Assembly: GCA_040756995.1 (NCBI GenBank)
Contig: JBFLYK010000051.1
Span: forward strand, 1-44,001
Source of the DNA: BP-133 sp040756995
GTDB taxonomy: Bacteria > Actinomycetota > Acidimicrobiia > IMCC26256 > BP-133
DNA length: 44,001 nucleotides
Direction of reading: 5' to 3'
Position numbers and translations under genes: made by a program
Shown here: piece after piece, positions 15,617 through 23,310 of the stretch
Position numbering within the stretch: the first letter of the stretch is position 1
How the letters are laid out: every line of letters begins with the position of its first letter
Notes under the pieces: model-generated
Database searches by the model: none
The model's input: the letters and a program-made list of their open reading frames with translations, nothing else
Told to the model about the DNA's origin: nothing

Positions 15617-15945
15617 GCAAAGCCTCCGCCGCCAGGCCGCAAGCCTCGACCCGCACCAACGACGCCTCGTCGACCTGGACCGCCCTGCTCGATGCCATCG
15701 AGGCCGGCCTCGACGTGTTCCCGCCGGTCGTGGTGGACCAGCTGCCCGCGGACCCCGGCCCATTGCCGCCCGCCCTTCAGGACCGCGCCGTGCAGCTCCT
15801 GCACCGCATGGCCGAAGTGGAAACGGCGCTCGACGCGGCGCGCGCCGAGATAGCCCGGGAGCTGACCGGCCTCTCCGCCGCCCGAACCGCCTCGGCCATG
15901 ACCGCCGCACCAAACGTGCCGCACTTCCTGGACACCCGCGCCTGA
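15613..15945 (+). CDS. Small protein after fliS, possible FliT-like chaperone
   Basis: A 110-residue product (MSKASAARPQASTRTNDASSTWTALLDAIEAGLDVF...) translationally coupled to fliS through an ATGA overlap. The central part, PPALQDRAVQLLHRMAEVETALDAARAEIARELTGLSAARTA, is predicted helical and resembles FliT-type FliD chaperones in size, place and helical pattern. Sequence similarity to known FliT is too weak to name it with confidence. Confidence 0.7.
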   Translation: MSKASAARPQASTRTNDASSTWTALLDAIEAGLDVFPPVVVDQLPADPGPLPPALQDRAVQLLHRMAEVETALDAARAEIARELTGLSAARTASAMTAAPNVPHFLDTRA

Positions 15946-15976
15946 CGGCACCCTCGCCCTTCCCCCGAGGCATTAC

Positions 15977-16001
15977 CCCCCGGGCACCAAATCCCCGGGG
16001 G
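15977..16001. terminator. Hairpin between fliS/fliT unit and the DUF222-HNH gene
   Basis: 8-bp stem CCCCCGGG / CCCGGGGG with 9-nt loop, between two convergent genes (stops at 15945 and 16007). Likely bidirectional terminator and the left edge of the accessory island. Confidence 0.55.
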
Positions 16002-16006
16002 ACCCC

Positions 16007-17224
16007 TCAGCAGCGCTTGGCCGAGGTGATCACCCGCCGGAGCGCCACGAGATCGACGTCGCGGTTCTCCGGCGGAATCCACTCCCAGGTGCCAGGGCCG
16101 CCCCGATACGTGTAGCCCAGGTACGTCTTCAAGTAGTGGTGGAACCGGCAGATCCGGGCCAGGTCCTCGAGTCTCGTGACCCTCGTGCGGTTGAAGCTGT
16201 TGCGGTGATCGATCTCCAGGTCGTGGTGGCGGTTGCAGCCCGGCACGATGCACTGCGGATCCCGTACCTCGAGCGCCGAGCGAAGGTGCGCCGGAACGGT
16301 GTAGCCACCATGGGCCACGGCGACCACGTCGACGCCCTTGGTCAGCAGAACCTTGAGGATCGCGTCGTCCGCCATCTCTCGGGCCACGGTGACGGGGATC
16401 GGCCCGATGCCGGGAATCTCGCACTTCTCTCCGGCGATGGTGTGACCGCGCATCAGGGCGTCGTAGTCGACGACTACGTGGACCATGGTGTTGGGCCCGG
16501 TCGGTACGGTGTTCTCAGGCTCGATGAGGCTGAGCAGCGCATCCACGCTGTGCGCCTCACGGTTCTCGAACCACCCGCCCTGGATCGCGTCGGCCACGAG
16601 ATCGGCGGTGGCGGCCTCGAGCACGGCCATCCACCGGCCCAGCTCGTCCGGCGTCATGACGGCGCTGAAGTGCCCCTCGCCCTTCCGAACCCAGGCCCGG
16701 GTACGACGCCGCTTGTGCACTCGTCGGTACCGCTCATCTTCGTCGACGAGCGCCGCCGCTTCCACCCGCTGGCACTCGTCGCGAAGGTCCTTCAGCGACA
16801 GCTTCCCGGCCGCCTCGACGAGCTGATCCTCGGCCTCGGGCACCTCCGAAGCGACCTCGGCGATCTCCCGGGCCTGCACCTCTGACAGCTGCCCAGTCCT
16901 GAACGCCGCCGCCAAGGTCGGTAGCTCCCCGAGCAGCCCGGCCAGTTCCAGGCTGGCGACAGCCGGCCCGACGGCGGTCCCGGTCTTCGACGCCATCCAT
17001 GCCGCCAACGACCGGAACCCCTCGCGCCGCCACACCGCCTTGTTCTCCAGCGTCGCGGCCACCGTGACACGCATCGCCGCAAAGAGCCGTTCGGCCTCGG
17101 CGCACTCCTCCACCAGCCGAGCCGCCTCCGGCACCTCGAGCTCGCCGACGTCGACCCCGCCCACCATCGACCGGACCAACGGCAGCAACTCACCCAGCGG
17201 ACTATCGACCCCAGCGTTCATCAT
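16007..17224 (-). CDS. DUF222 and HNH endonuclease domain protein
   Basis: A 405-residue member of the actinobacterial family with an N-terminal DUF222 helical domain (LPLVRSMVGGVDVGELEVPEAARLVEECAEAERLFAAMRVTVAATL, GFRSLAAWMASKTG) and a C-terminal HNH nuclease motif (about 325-367): CIVPGC, DLEIDHRNSF, LARICRFHHYLKT, with Cys residues likely holding zinc. These genes are multicopy in many actinobacteria and linked with mobile or repetitive DNA (for instance the mycobacterial REP13E12 family). The product probably cleaves DNA; target unknown. It is the first gene of the non-flagellar island. Confidence 0.88.
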   Translation of the reverse strand: MMNAGVDSPLGELLPLVRSMVGGVDVGELEVPEAARLVEECAEAERLFAAMRVTVAATLENKAVWRREGFRSLAAWMASKTGTAVGPAVASLELAGLLGELPTLAAAFRTGQLSEVQAREIAEVASEVPEAEDQLVEAAGKLSLKDLRDECQRVEAAALVDEDERYRRVHKRRRTRAWVRKGEGHFSAVMTPDELGRWMAVLEAATADLVADAIQGGWFENREAHSVDALLSLIEPENTVPTGPNTMVHVVVDYDALMRGHTIAGEKCEIPGIGPIPVTVAREMADDAILKVLLTKGVDVVAVAHGGYTVPAHLRSALEVRDPQCIVPGCNRHHDLEIDHRNSFNRTRVTRLEDLARICRFHHYLKTYLGYTYRGGPGTWEWIPPENRDVDLVALRRVITSAKRC

Positions 17225-17323
17225 GCCCCGATCCTACCGAGAGGCTGTGACGGTTATCCCCGAAGCCACGAGCCGACAACGACCATCGTCGATGAAGCAC
17301 GTTGCGGTTTGCCGGGCAGACTC

Positions 17324-17587
17324 TTACGGCCCGCCCTCCGTCCGAAAGACGATGACGAGCACCACCATGGCCACACCGAGCATCAGTCCAGCGGCCGCCC
17401 CGATCGCTTCCGAGATCGGAATCCCAAGCGCCGAGTGGCAGATGGTGTGTTCGACGCCGTCATAGCTGCTGGCACAACTGAGCGGAAGGAGGAACCCAAC
17501 GCCGCCGACGAAGCCTCCGATCCCTCCCAGCAACGGAGGCGCCTTGCGGAGCATGGCGGCCACGAACAAGGCCAGCCCACACCCCAC
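17324..17587 (-). CDS. Small hypothetical membrane protein
   Basis: An 87-residue hydrophobic product (MGCGLALFVAAMLRKAPPLLGGIGGFVGGVGFLLPL...) with two or three predicted transmembrane segments: about 1-13, 18-37 and 58-80 (EAIGAAAGLMLGVAMVVLVIVF). Start is GTG; no good Shine-Dalgarno sequence. Hydrophobic pattern and GC-rich third positions favour a real gene, but I do not recognise a family. Confidence 0.5.
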   Translation of the reverse strand: MGCGLALFVAAMLRKAPPLLGGIGGFVGGVGFLLPLSCASSYDGVEHTICHSALGIPISEAIGAAAGLMLGVAMVVLVIVFRTEGGP

Positions 17588-17791
17588 GACGATCAGCGGT
17601 GCTCAGATTTCAATCACCGTCTGCTCCCTGTGCCCAGCCTCCAGGGACTACGACGACCCGCCCGCATCCGAAGTTCCGGCTCGCTCGCCGTCTTGCTCGC
17701 AGTCGACACGTTCGCCGAGATTCATCAGCCATAGTGCGGAGATTGTGTGGAGGCCCCAGGGCCGAGCCAGGCGACGGCGTACTTTCCTGGC

Positions 17792-18196
17792 ATGAAGCTG
17801 GTCTGGCGTGCGCTCCCGATTCTTGCCGTCCCGTCCCTCTTCCTGGCCGTGTCCTACCCGGTCGGTCAGGAGCGGACCCAGCAGGACCCAAGGCGGTGCA
17901 CTCCCTCCACCAACCCGGCCTCCCGCCGGTGGGTCCCCCCTGACGTCGTCGCGCGCCCGGAGTTCCGTAAGGGCATCCAGGACTGCATCGATCGCCGGCG
18001 GGAGGATCGCTGGGGGCCCTGGGACGCCTGGAACCGCTTTGAACGCCTCGAACGGCTCTTGGCCGCAACGACGACTGATTCCAACCCGACGACGCCCGCT
18101 CGGTTCGGTCCACCGCCCGGCATTGCCGAGCCGCGGGTCGAGCTGGATGCCCCCGGAGCCGCACCGGATCGGCACCTTGAGCGCGCTGTTCGGTGA
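17792..18196 (+). CDS. Hypothetical exported protein
   Basis: A 134-residue product starting MKLVWRALPILAVPSLFLAVSYP, an N-terminal signal or anchor segment, followed by a Pro/Arg-rich hydrophilic part with two Cys (RRCTPS and IQDCID). I do not recognise the family. The 204 bases before it (17588-17791) hold no convincing gene. Start chosen at the ATG preceding the hydrophobic stretch; a longer reading to 17747 lacks support. Confidence 0.5.
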   Translation: MKLVWRALPILAVPSLFLAVSYPVGQERTQQDPRRCTPSTNPASRRWVPPDVVARPEFRKGIQDCIDRRREDRWGPWDAWNRFERLERLLAATTTDSNPTTPARFGPPPGIAEPRVELDAPGAAPDRHLERAVR

Positions 18197-18225
18197 ACCA
18201 GGCGCTGTGCCGCGAGTGTCGCCGC

Positions 18226-18765
18226 TTAGCGCCAAGCGCCGGCTGGACGGAAGGTGCTGGTGATGAGTCGGAGGATTTGGAGGCCGTCGCTCGGCCCGAC
18301 CTTCGACCGGAATGGCACGAGGTTGGCGATCGCGACGATGCCGTTCACCGCGTAGATCGGTAAGCCCCAGAGGCCAGGCAGGATGGCCAAGCTGATCACG
18401 ACGACCCCGATGTTCGCCGCCGGTCCGCCGGCTGCGACGGCGACGTCCTTCCACGAACGTGCAGGGCGAGTGCCAGAGCTGAAGCGAACATGACCGGTAA
18501 AGGGAAGCGCTCGGAGGACGACGGGTACGCCTCGGATCTCCCTCCGCCAGATCCGACGGCCGTGGCCAATGCGAAGTTCGTCGACGCGGTATCCAACTGT
18601 TCTGGCAGCAAGCAGATGCCCGAGCTCGTGGACGACGGTCGCCACGGCATCGATCATGAACACCAAGCCGAGGACCGCTGCACGGCGAAGGTCGGCAACG
18701 ATGAGCGCGATGAGCGTCACCAGCACAATGGCTCTTCCGGCGCGGGTCTCCGTCAGAAAGCGCAT
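18226..18765 (-). CDS. Site-2 protease-like M50 family membrane metallopeptidase
   Basis: Intramembrane zinc protease family; members cleave transmembrane anti-sigma or regulatory proteins. With the start at ATG 18765 (MRFLTETRAGRAIVLV) the protein is 179 residues. It has HELGH at 46-50 inside a membrane segment, GGPAANIG at 113-120, and NLVPFRSKVGPSDG at 148-161, the second-half N-x-x-P...DG motif supplying the third zinc ligand. These three motifs in this order are diagnostic. It is small and lacks a PDZ domain, giving a minimal core. An upstream ATG (18873) adds 36 hydrophilic residues. The neighbouring sigma region-4-like gene is a possible functional partner, but this is speculation. Confidence 0.85.
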   Translation of the reverse strand: MRFLTETRAGRAIVLVTLIALIVADLRRAAVLGLVFMIDAVATVVHELGHLLAARTVGYRVDELRIGHGRRIWRREIRGVPVVLRALPFTGHVRFSSGTRPARSWKDVAVAAGGPAANIGVVVISLAILPGLWGLPIYAVNGIVAIANLVPFRSKVGPSDGLQILRLITSTFRPAGAWR

Positions 18766-18910
18766 GTGGACCGGTTCGAGAGCCGGGGGCACCGCCCCTG
18801 TTCCCCGATGGAGAGATTGTCTGCCTTGTTCCCGCGTGCCCGAAGGCAAACCCTTTCCACCCGGCCGGTGCATCCGTCCGGCATCGGCACTCTCGCTTGA
18901 ATTCGGCCGC

Positions 18911-18916
18911 GATAAT
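18911..18916 (+). promoter_or_regulatory. Candidate -10 for a leaderless transcript
   Basis: GATAAT lies 5 nt before the ATG at 18922, so transcription would begin at or near the start codon. No good -35 is visible at normal spacing. Confidence 0.3.
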
Positions 18917-18921
18917 GGGCG

Positions 18922-19143
18922 ATGGCGCCAGGTGACGAGGACTGTCCGGAGGAGATTCGGAACCTTCTAGGGAGCCTTACCGATCTTGAGCGCCGGGCGC
19001 TCGTCCTCCGATTCAGGTTCGATGGAGGCGACCCGAGGACCTTGGAGGAAGTCAGCGAAGCCACCGGGCTGTCATTGCAGGAGTTGCGTGCCATCGAGGG
19101 CAGAGCGCTCGAGCTTCTGCAGGCCGATCTGGATAGCGATTAA
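18922..19143 (+). CDS. Small orphan sigma-70 region 4-like protein
   Basis: A 73-residue product: LTDLERRALVLRFRFDGGDPRTLEEVSEATGLSLQELRAIEGRALELL aligns by eye with region 4 of primary sigma factors (L-x-x-RE-x-x-VL-x-LRFGLDGG-x-x-xTLEEV...R-x-RIRQIEAKAL). It has no region 2, so it cannot act alone as a sigma factor. It might bind the RNA polymerase beta-flap or -35 DNA, or be a remnant. The recognition-helix arginines of real sigma factors (TRERIRQIE) are replaced by SLQELRAIE, so -35 binding may be lost. Confidence 0.7.
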   Translation: MAPGDEDCPEEIRNLLGSLTDLERRALVLRFRFDGGDPRTLEEVSEATGLSLQELRAIEGRALELLQADLDSD

Positions 19144-19184
19144 CCCGTCCCAGATCGGCACATCCTCAGCGGGCCTGTCCTCCG

Positions 19185-19239
19185 CGCGACCGGTCGCGTT
19201 TGCGGCCCTATCGGGGCCCTGAGCGCGACCGGTCGCGCT
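19185..19239. repeat. Twin palindromes CGCGACCGGTCGCG
   Basis: The perfect 14-nt palindrome CGCGACCGGTCGCG occurs at 19185-19198 and 19224-19237; the second extends to 18 nt (AGCGCGACCGGTCGCGCT, 19222-19239). Centres are 39 bp apart. They lie in the 250-bp gene-free stretch 19144-19393 between the convergent sigma-like and propeller genes, so either hairpin terminators or a paired operator is possible. Confidence 0.6.
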
Positions 19240-19393
19240 GAGGCAGGGTGGGAACAGCGCTGAAGTGCTTGATGTGCGGGCGGGGATTCGGAGCGCGCCG
19301 AGTGGTCGACCGGCGAGGTCTCGGCTTGGTTGGCGGCGCTCGATGGGGCTGGCAGAGGGCGGGAGTGTGCGGGCCCGGCGGGCTCGGGCCGGC

Positions 19394-20617
19394 CTATTTG
19401 GCGGGCGCCGTGTCGGCGCCGTCGGTGGGGATCGGGGGGAGGGGGGAGCGGCGGCCGGTGGCCAGGTCGATGGCAGAGGCGGTGCCGGCGGGTTCGAACA
19501 GGGCGCCGTGGCCGCCGGCCAGGCACTGGTCCTCGGTGTGGGGGCAAGGGCGGGTGTCGGTCACGGCCAGGCGGGTCGGGGTCAGCCAGATCGGGGCCAG
19601 CGCCGCTCGGGCGAGGAACCGGGGTCGGTCGCGGCGAGGCCCTGGGCCTGCGGTGGGCTGACGCCGGCCGGTCGGCTCGCCAAGGTCGAGGACGTGCACG
19701 CTGGGTGTGTCGTCGCCATCGTCGAAGGCGAGGAACCGGCCGTCGGGCGAGACGGCCGGGCGGGCCCCGGCGCTGATCGGTAGCGGCGTTCTCGTTCCGA
19801 GCGCGATGTCGACCGCCTCCCAGCGCCACTTCAGGCCCTCCGGGTCGGTCGAGCACAGGCAGTAGATCGTGCCGCTGTCGGCCGACCAGCGCGCCCACGT
19901 GCCCAGCCCGGGGGGAACGGCGTCGCTGCCGTCGGCATTGAGGACATGGAGGATCTGCTCGGCCGAGGGGCCGACGGCCGTGTCGAGCGCCGTGTCGACG
20001 AGCAGCAGCCGGCGGCCATCCGGCGACCATTCGAGTCGGGTCTCGTCGTAGTTGACGAAGCCGCCCCGGCCACGGATCGGTTCGAACCGGCGCATCCGCG
20101 GCGGGCCGTCCCCGACGATGTGCAACTCCGTGGCCCCACCTTCTGTGGCGACGTGGTAGTAGGCGAACGTCTTGCCGTCGGGGCTCCAGGCGTACCGGCC
20201 GACCCAGCCGGTCAGCTGCCGCAGGACCCGGCGTTCCCCGCCGGCGAGGTCGAGTGAGACCAGCGCCGGATCCTGCCCACCGGGCCGTTCCGCGGACAGG
20301 TACGTGACGTGCGACGGGTCGCGGAACCGGGGTTCGAAGTCGTGGCGTGTGTCACCGTCCGTCGTGAGCGCCCGGCGCCGCCCGGTGTCGGCGTCGTAGA
20401 GCCAGACGTCGCCCTTCTCCGCCCAGACCACCCGTCCGGCGTGTGCCCCCGACCCCGACGTGCTGGCGGTCGCCAACGTGGTCTCCGGGCCCGGCGCCGG
20501 TCGGCCGGCCACCCGCACCTCGACGACCCGACCGTCGTCGACCCCGGCCGTGAAGACCGCCAAACCGGCCATCAACGCCGCCGAGACGGCGGCCACCAGC
20601 TCTCGACGCCCCAGCAT
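19394..20617 (-). CDS. TolB-like beta-propeller protein, exported or membrane-anchored
   Basis: A 407-residue product with an N-terminal hydrophobic segment (MLGRRELVAAVSAALMAGLAVFTAGV) and repeated propeller blades typical of TolB/WD40-like PD40 repeats: AWSPDGKTFAYYHV, EWSPDGRRLLLVDT, AVSPDGRFLAFDD. Role unknown; such proteins bind ligands or peptides outside the cell. The ATG at 20617 is chosen because AAGGAGG lies 7 nt upstream; an upstream ATG adds 13 residues. Divergent from the lipoprotein locus starting at 20764. Confidence 0.8.
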   Translation of the reverse strand: MLGRRELVAAVSAALMAGLAVFTAGVDDGRVVEVRVAGRPAPGPETTLATASTSGSGAHAGRVVWAEKGDVWLYDADTGRRRALTTDGDTRHDFEPRFRDPSHVTYLSAERPGGQDPALVSLDLAGGERRVLRQLTGWVGRYAWSPDGKTFAYYHVATEGGATELHIVGDGPPRMRRFEPIRGRGGFVNYDETRLEWSPDGRRLLLVDTALDTAVGPSAEQILHVLNADGSDAVPPGLGTWARWSADSGTIYCLCSTDPEGLKWRWEAVDIALGTRTPLPISAGARPAVSPDGRFLAFDDGDDTPSVHVLDLGEPTGRRQPTAGPGPRRDRPRFLARAALAPIWLTPTRLAVTDTRPCPHTEDQCLAGGHGALFEPAGTASAIDLATGRRSPLPPIPTDGADTAPAK

Positions 20618-20763
20618 TCCCGTACCTCCTTCACGCCTGCAGGCGGCGCGGCTCAATCCTCACCGAACGCGCCGCCGGACGTAACTGACCTGAAGGTGAG
20701 AAATCCCTCGCCCGGGACACCGTTCCAGTCGCATCCGAACGGCGCGGGCGGCACTCTGGATCG

Positions 20764-21890
20764 ATGCGGAAAAGGGCGATCTGGCGCCGGCGGCTCGGCA
20801 TCGGCGGGCTGGCCCTGATCGTGACGGCAGTGACGGCCGGCTGCGCCCGGGGCGGCGACGACGTGAAGCTCTCCGCCGGGGAGGGCGGCGAACCGACGGC
20901 GACCACGGCGGTGTCCGTCCCGGTCACCGGCCCGGTCGACGTCGCCACGACGTCGACGTTCCCGTTGCCGCCGACGGCCCCGCCGGCGGTCCCGCCGACC
21001 GGCTCGCCCCTGGTCCCCACGCCGACCACGTCGTCCGGCTCGGTGCCTGGACCGGCCGCGAACTCGTGGTGTTGGGCGTGGCCCGCGACAACCTGAGTGG
21101 CCCTCCGCTGAGCACGGCGGCCTATGACCCGGCCATCGACCGCTGGCGGAGTCTCGCCGCGCCACCGGCCGAGGTGGCCACGAGCAAGATGACGCCGGTG
21201 ATGGCGGCCTGGACGGGCAGTCAGGTCGCCCTCTACGGGGTGGCCTACGGCGAGCCGGGGAAGGCGACGGTGGCCAAGGCGGCACTGCTCGATCCCGCCC
21301 GCGACCAGTGGACCGTCGTGCCCGGGATCGATGACGCCACCGCGGTCGGACGGGCCACGGTGGCCGGCGGCCGGCTCGCCGTCCTCGGCCTGAGCCCGGG
21401 GCCGGGCGGCCCGGAGCCCCGGCTGTTCCTCTACGACGCCGCCGGGCGGAAGTGGCGCGCCAGCCCACCGGCGCCGGTGGCGATTCCCTCGTACCCGCAG
21501 GTGCCGCCGTTCTGGACCGGCCGGGAGCTGGTCATGACTCCGACCCGCAGCTATCGCGACATCCCGTCGGTCGCCTACGACCCCGCCACCGACCGCTGGC
21601 GGACGGTCGACGCCCCGATCGTGGCTGACGTTCCGTTCGGGCAGCGCGCCAATGCGCTCGACGACGGACGGGTCGTCGCCCAGGTCGACAATCCCAACGG
21701 CCCCCTCGGCCTCTACGACGCCGGCCGAGACGCCTGGGCGGGATCGGGGAACCCGGGCCAGTCCTCCTCCGGTCCGGTCGTCGTCTCCACCGGCCGCGAG
21801 GTGATCGTCTGGGGCATGGTGCAGGAAGGCGGATACGTCCGCCCGGACCAGCCGAGTTCGGCCTGGATCTGGACGCCGGTCGAAACCTGA
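20764..21890 (+). pseudogene. Kelch-like repeat lipoprotein, split by an apparent frameshift
   Basis: The 5' part (20764-21096) encodes a lipoprotein signal with lipobox VTAGC (MRKRAIWRRRLGIGGLALIVTAVTAGCARGG) and a Thr/Pro linker, ending in nonsense. In another frame, from about 21030 to 21890, a propeller with Kelch-like blades is encoded: WTGRELVVLGVARDN, AYDPAIDRWRSL, AWTGSQVALYG, LLDPARDQWTVV, FWTGRELVMTP, AYDPATDRWRTV. The first WTGREL motif (21048) lies upstream of the start of the second open frame (GTG 21066), so one gene was broken between about 21000 and 21048. It could be a true frameshift or a sequence error in GC-rich DNA. The blades suggest an extracellular binding protein. Confidence 0.75.
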
Positions 21891-21908
21891 CCGGCGCTCC
21901 CATGCCGC

Positions 21909-23309
21909 CTACCAGGTGATGGCGGCGAAGGCGGCGTGGAGCTTCTCGGCTCGCCGGGGATTGCTGGCGGCCGCCCAGCCGATCCGGCCGAGGAGGTGGG
22001 CCCGGAAGTCGGGAAGCCCCTGGCGGTTGGCGGCGGCGGGTCCGTTCACCACCGCGTCGTGGAGGACGGCCCGGAGGCGGTCGTAGTCCGCCCGCACCAC
22101 ATTGGGCCGGTCGTTGACGACCAGGCCGGTGACGAGCTGGCGCTGGGCCCGGCTGCGGACGCGGGTCTTGCTGTCATTGATGCGGAAGCCTTCGTCGGCG
22201 GCGATCGTCTCGGCCAGGGCGATGATCCGGCCGGCGCGCCGGATCAGGGACCGGTCTCCGGAGATCGTGAGGTCGTCGGCGTAGCGGGTGTAGGTCGCCC
22301 CGAAGCGGGCGGCCAGCCCCGTCAGCCGGCGGTCGAGGCGGTAGGCGGCGAGGTTGGCCAGCGCCGGCGACGTCGGGGACCCCTGGGGGAGATGGGGGAG
22401 GGCCAGCGCGGCCAGCATGCGCCGGCGCCGCTCCACCGCACCGGCGTGCGGCGCCGGTGGAGCCTGCCGGCGCACCCAGGCCGGCGTGGAGGTCGTACAC
22501 AGCGCCGTGAGCAGGTGGGCGACCGGCTCCGGATAGCCGGCCATGCGGAACGTCCCGAACACCCGCCCGGCCGTGACGGCGGTGAAGAACGACTCGAGGT
22601 CGAGGTGGAGCAACGCCTCGGGGCCGGCGTGGAGCCGGGCGCCGGTCACGGCGGACCGGCCCCGGGTGAACCCGTGGGCGGCGGGGTGGGGCGGGATCCG
22701 GTCGAGGATGCCGTGGAGGATCATCCGTTGGAGGTCCTTCAGTTCCCGTTTCGGTGCTTCGAGCAGCCGTCCGGAACCGTCGGCCTTGCGGATCCACGAG
22801 CGCCGGTAGTGGCGCAGACGTTCGTCACCGACCCGGTTCTCGAAGGAGAACCGGTCGGCGAACCAGTCGAGATGGTCGGGGGTCAGGCCCAGCCAGCGAG
22901 CCAGCGTCGCCGCATCCTCGATGACCGGAACGGCGAACGGGTTGGCGACCATCTGCACCCGGGGCCGGAGGAGGAAGGGCAGGTCCCACGGCCGGCCATC
23001 GCGGCCCTCCACCGCTTGCCGGAACTGCGGGCAGGCCCTGATGAACCGGGCCAGTTCCCGCGGCCCGTCGAGCGGCTTGTCGGGATACTCGTGACGGACC
23101 GTCCGCGCCAGGTCGGTGATCCATTCGCCCCGTTCCCCGAGCCTCCGCTCCCCCCGCCGGCCCATGAGCGGCGGCTCCCATCGTCCGTTCAGGAAGGCGG
23201 CGGCCAACGCCGCCGCGGCGACTGCCGGCCGACCCCGGGGCGGGGGAAAGACGTCTTCCGGCGGCTCCCCAGGATCATCGGGGTCGGCGACGTCAGCGAC
23301 GATCGTCAT
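21909..23309 (-). CDS. Retron-type reverse transcriptase with long N-terminal extension
   Basis: RNA-directed DNA polymerase; in retrons it copies part of its own upstream RNA into msDNA. I start at ATG 23309 (MTIVADVADPDDPGEPPEDV; GGAGGG 10 nt upstream), giving 466 residues. RT motifs: LHLDLESFF with catalytic Asp237, LPQGSPTSPALANL (307-320), YTRYADDLTISGD with YADD at 343-346, and INDSKT (377-382). Retron-specific features: GRSAVTGARLHAG, matching the region X NAxxH motif as GARLH (223-227), and RQLVTGLVVN, the region Y VTG (393-395). Residues 1 to about 135 precede the RT core and match no domain I recognise; from memory, myxobacterial retron RTs (Mx162 type) also have such an extension and very similar core motifs. 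No group II maturase or Avd-type partner is seen. Confidence 0.92.
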   Translation of the reverse strand: MTIVADVADPDDPGEPPEDVFPPPRGRPAVAAAALAAAFLNGRWEPPLMGRRGERRLGERGEWITDLARTVRHEYPDKPLDGPRELARFIRACPQFRQAVEGRDGRPWDLPFLLRPRVQMVANPFAVPVIEDAATLARWLGLTPDHLDWFADRFSFENRVGDERLRHYRRSWIRKADGSGRLLEAPKRELKDLQRMILHGILDRIPPHPAAHGFTRGRSAVTGARLHAGPEALLHLDLESFFTAVTAGRVFGTFRMAGYPEPVAHLLTALCTTSTPAWVRRQAPPAPHAGAVERRRRMLAALALPHLPQGSPTSPALANLAAYRLDRRLTGLAARFGATYTRYADDLTISGDRSLIRRAGRIIALAETIAADEGFRINDSKTRVRSRAQRQLVTGLVVNDRPNVVRADYDRLRAVLHDAVVNGPAAANRQGLPDFRAHLLGRIGWAAASNPRRAEKLHAAFAAITW

Positions 23310-23310
23310 G

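Noticed and set aside
15950..16007. Copy of the hairpin repeat after the fliT-like gene
   Set aside because: Contains CCCGGGGG but not the rest of the core; better explained as a convergent terminator.
17648..18454. 268-codon minus-strand frame
   Set aside because: Arg/Pro/Gly-rich without domains, overlapping a plus-strand frame with a signal peptide and the end of the M50 gene.
21909..23309. RT as part of a diversity-generating retroelement or group II intron
   Set aside because: No template/variable repeat pair or Avd gene seen nearby, no maturase or endonuclease domain, and the VTG and region X motifs plus upstream inverted repeat point to a retron.
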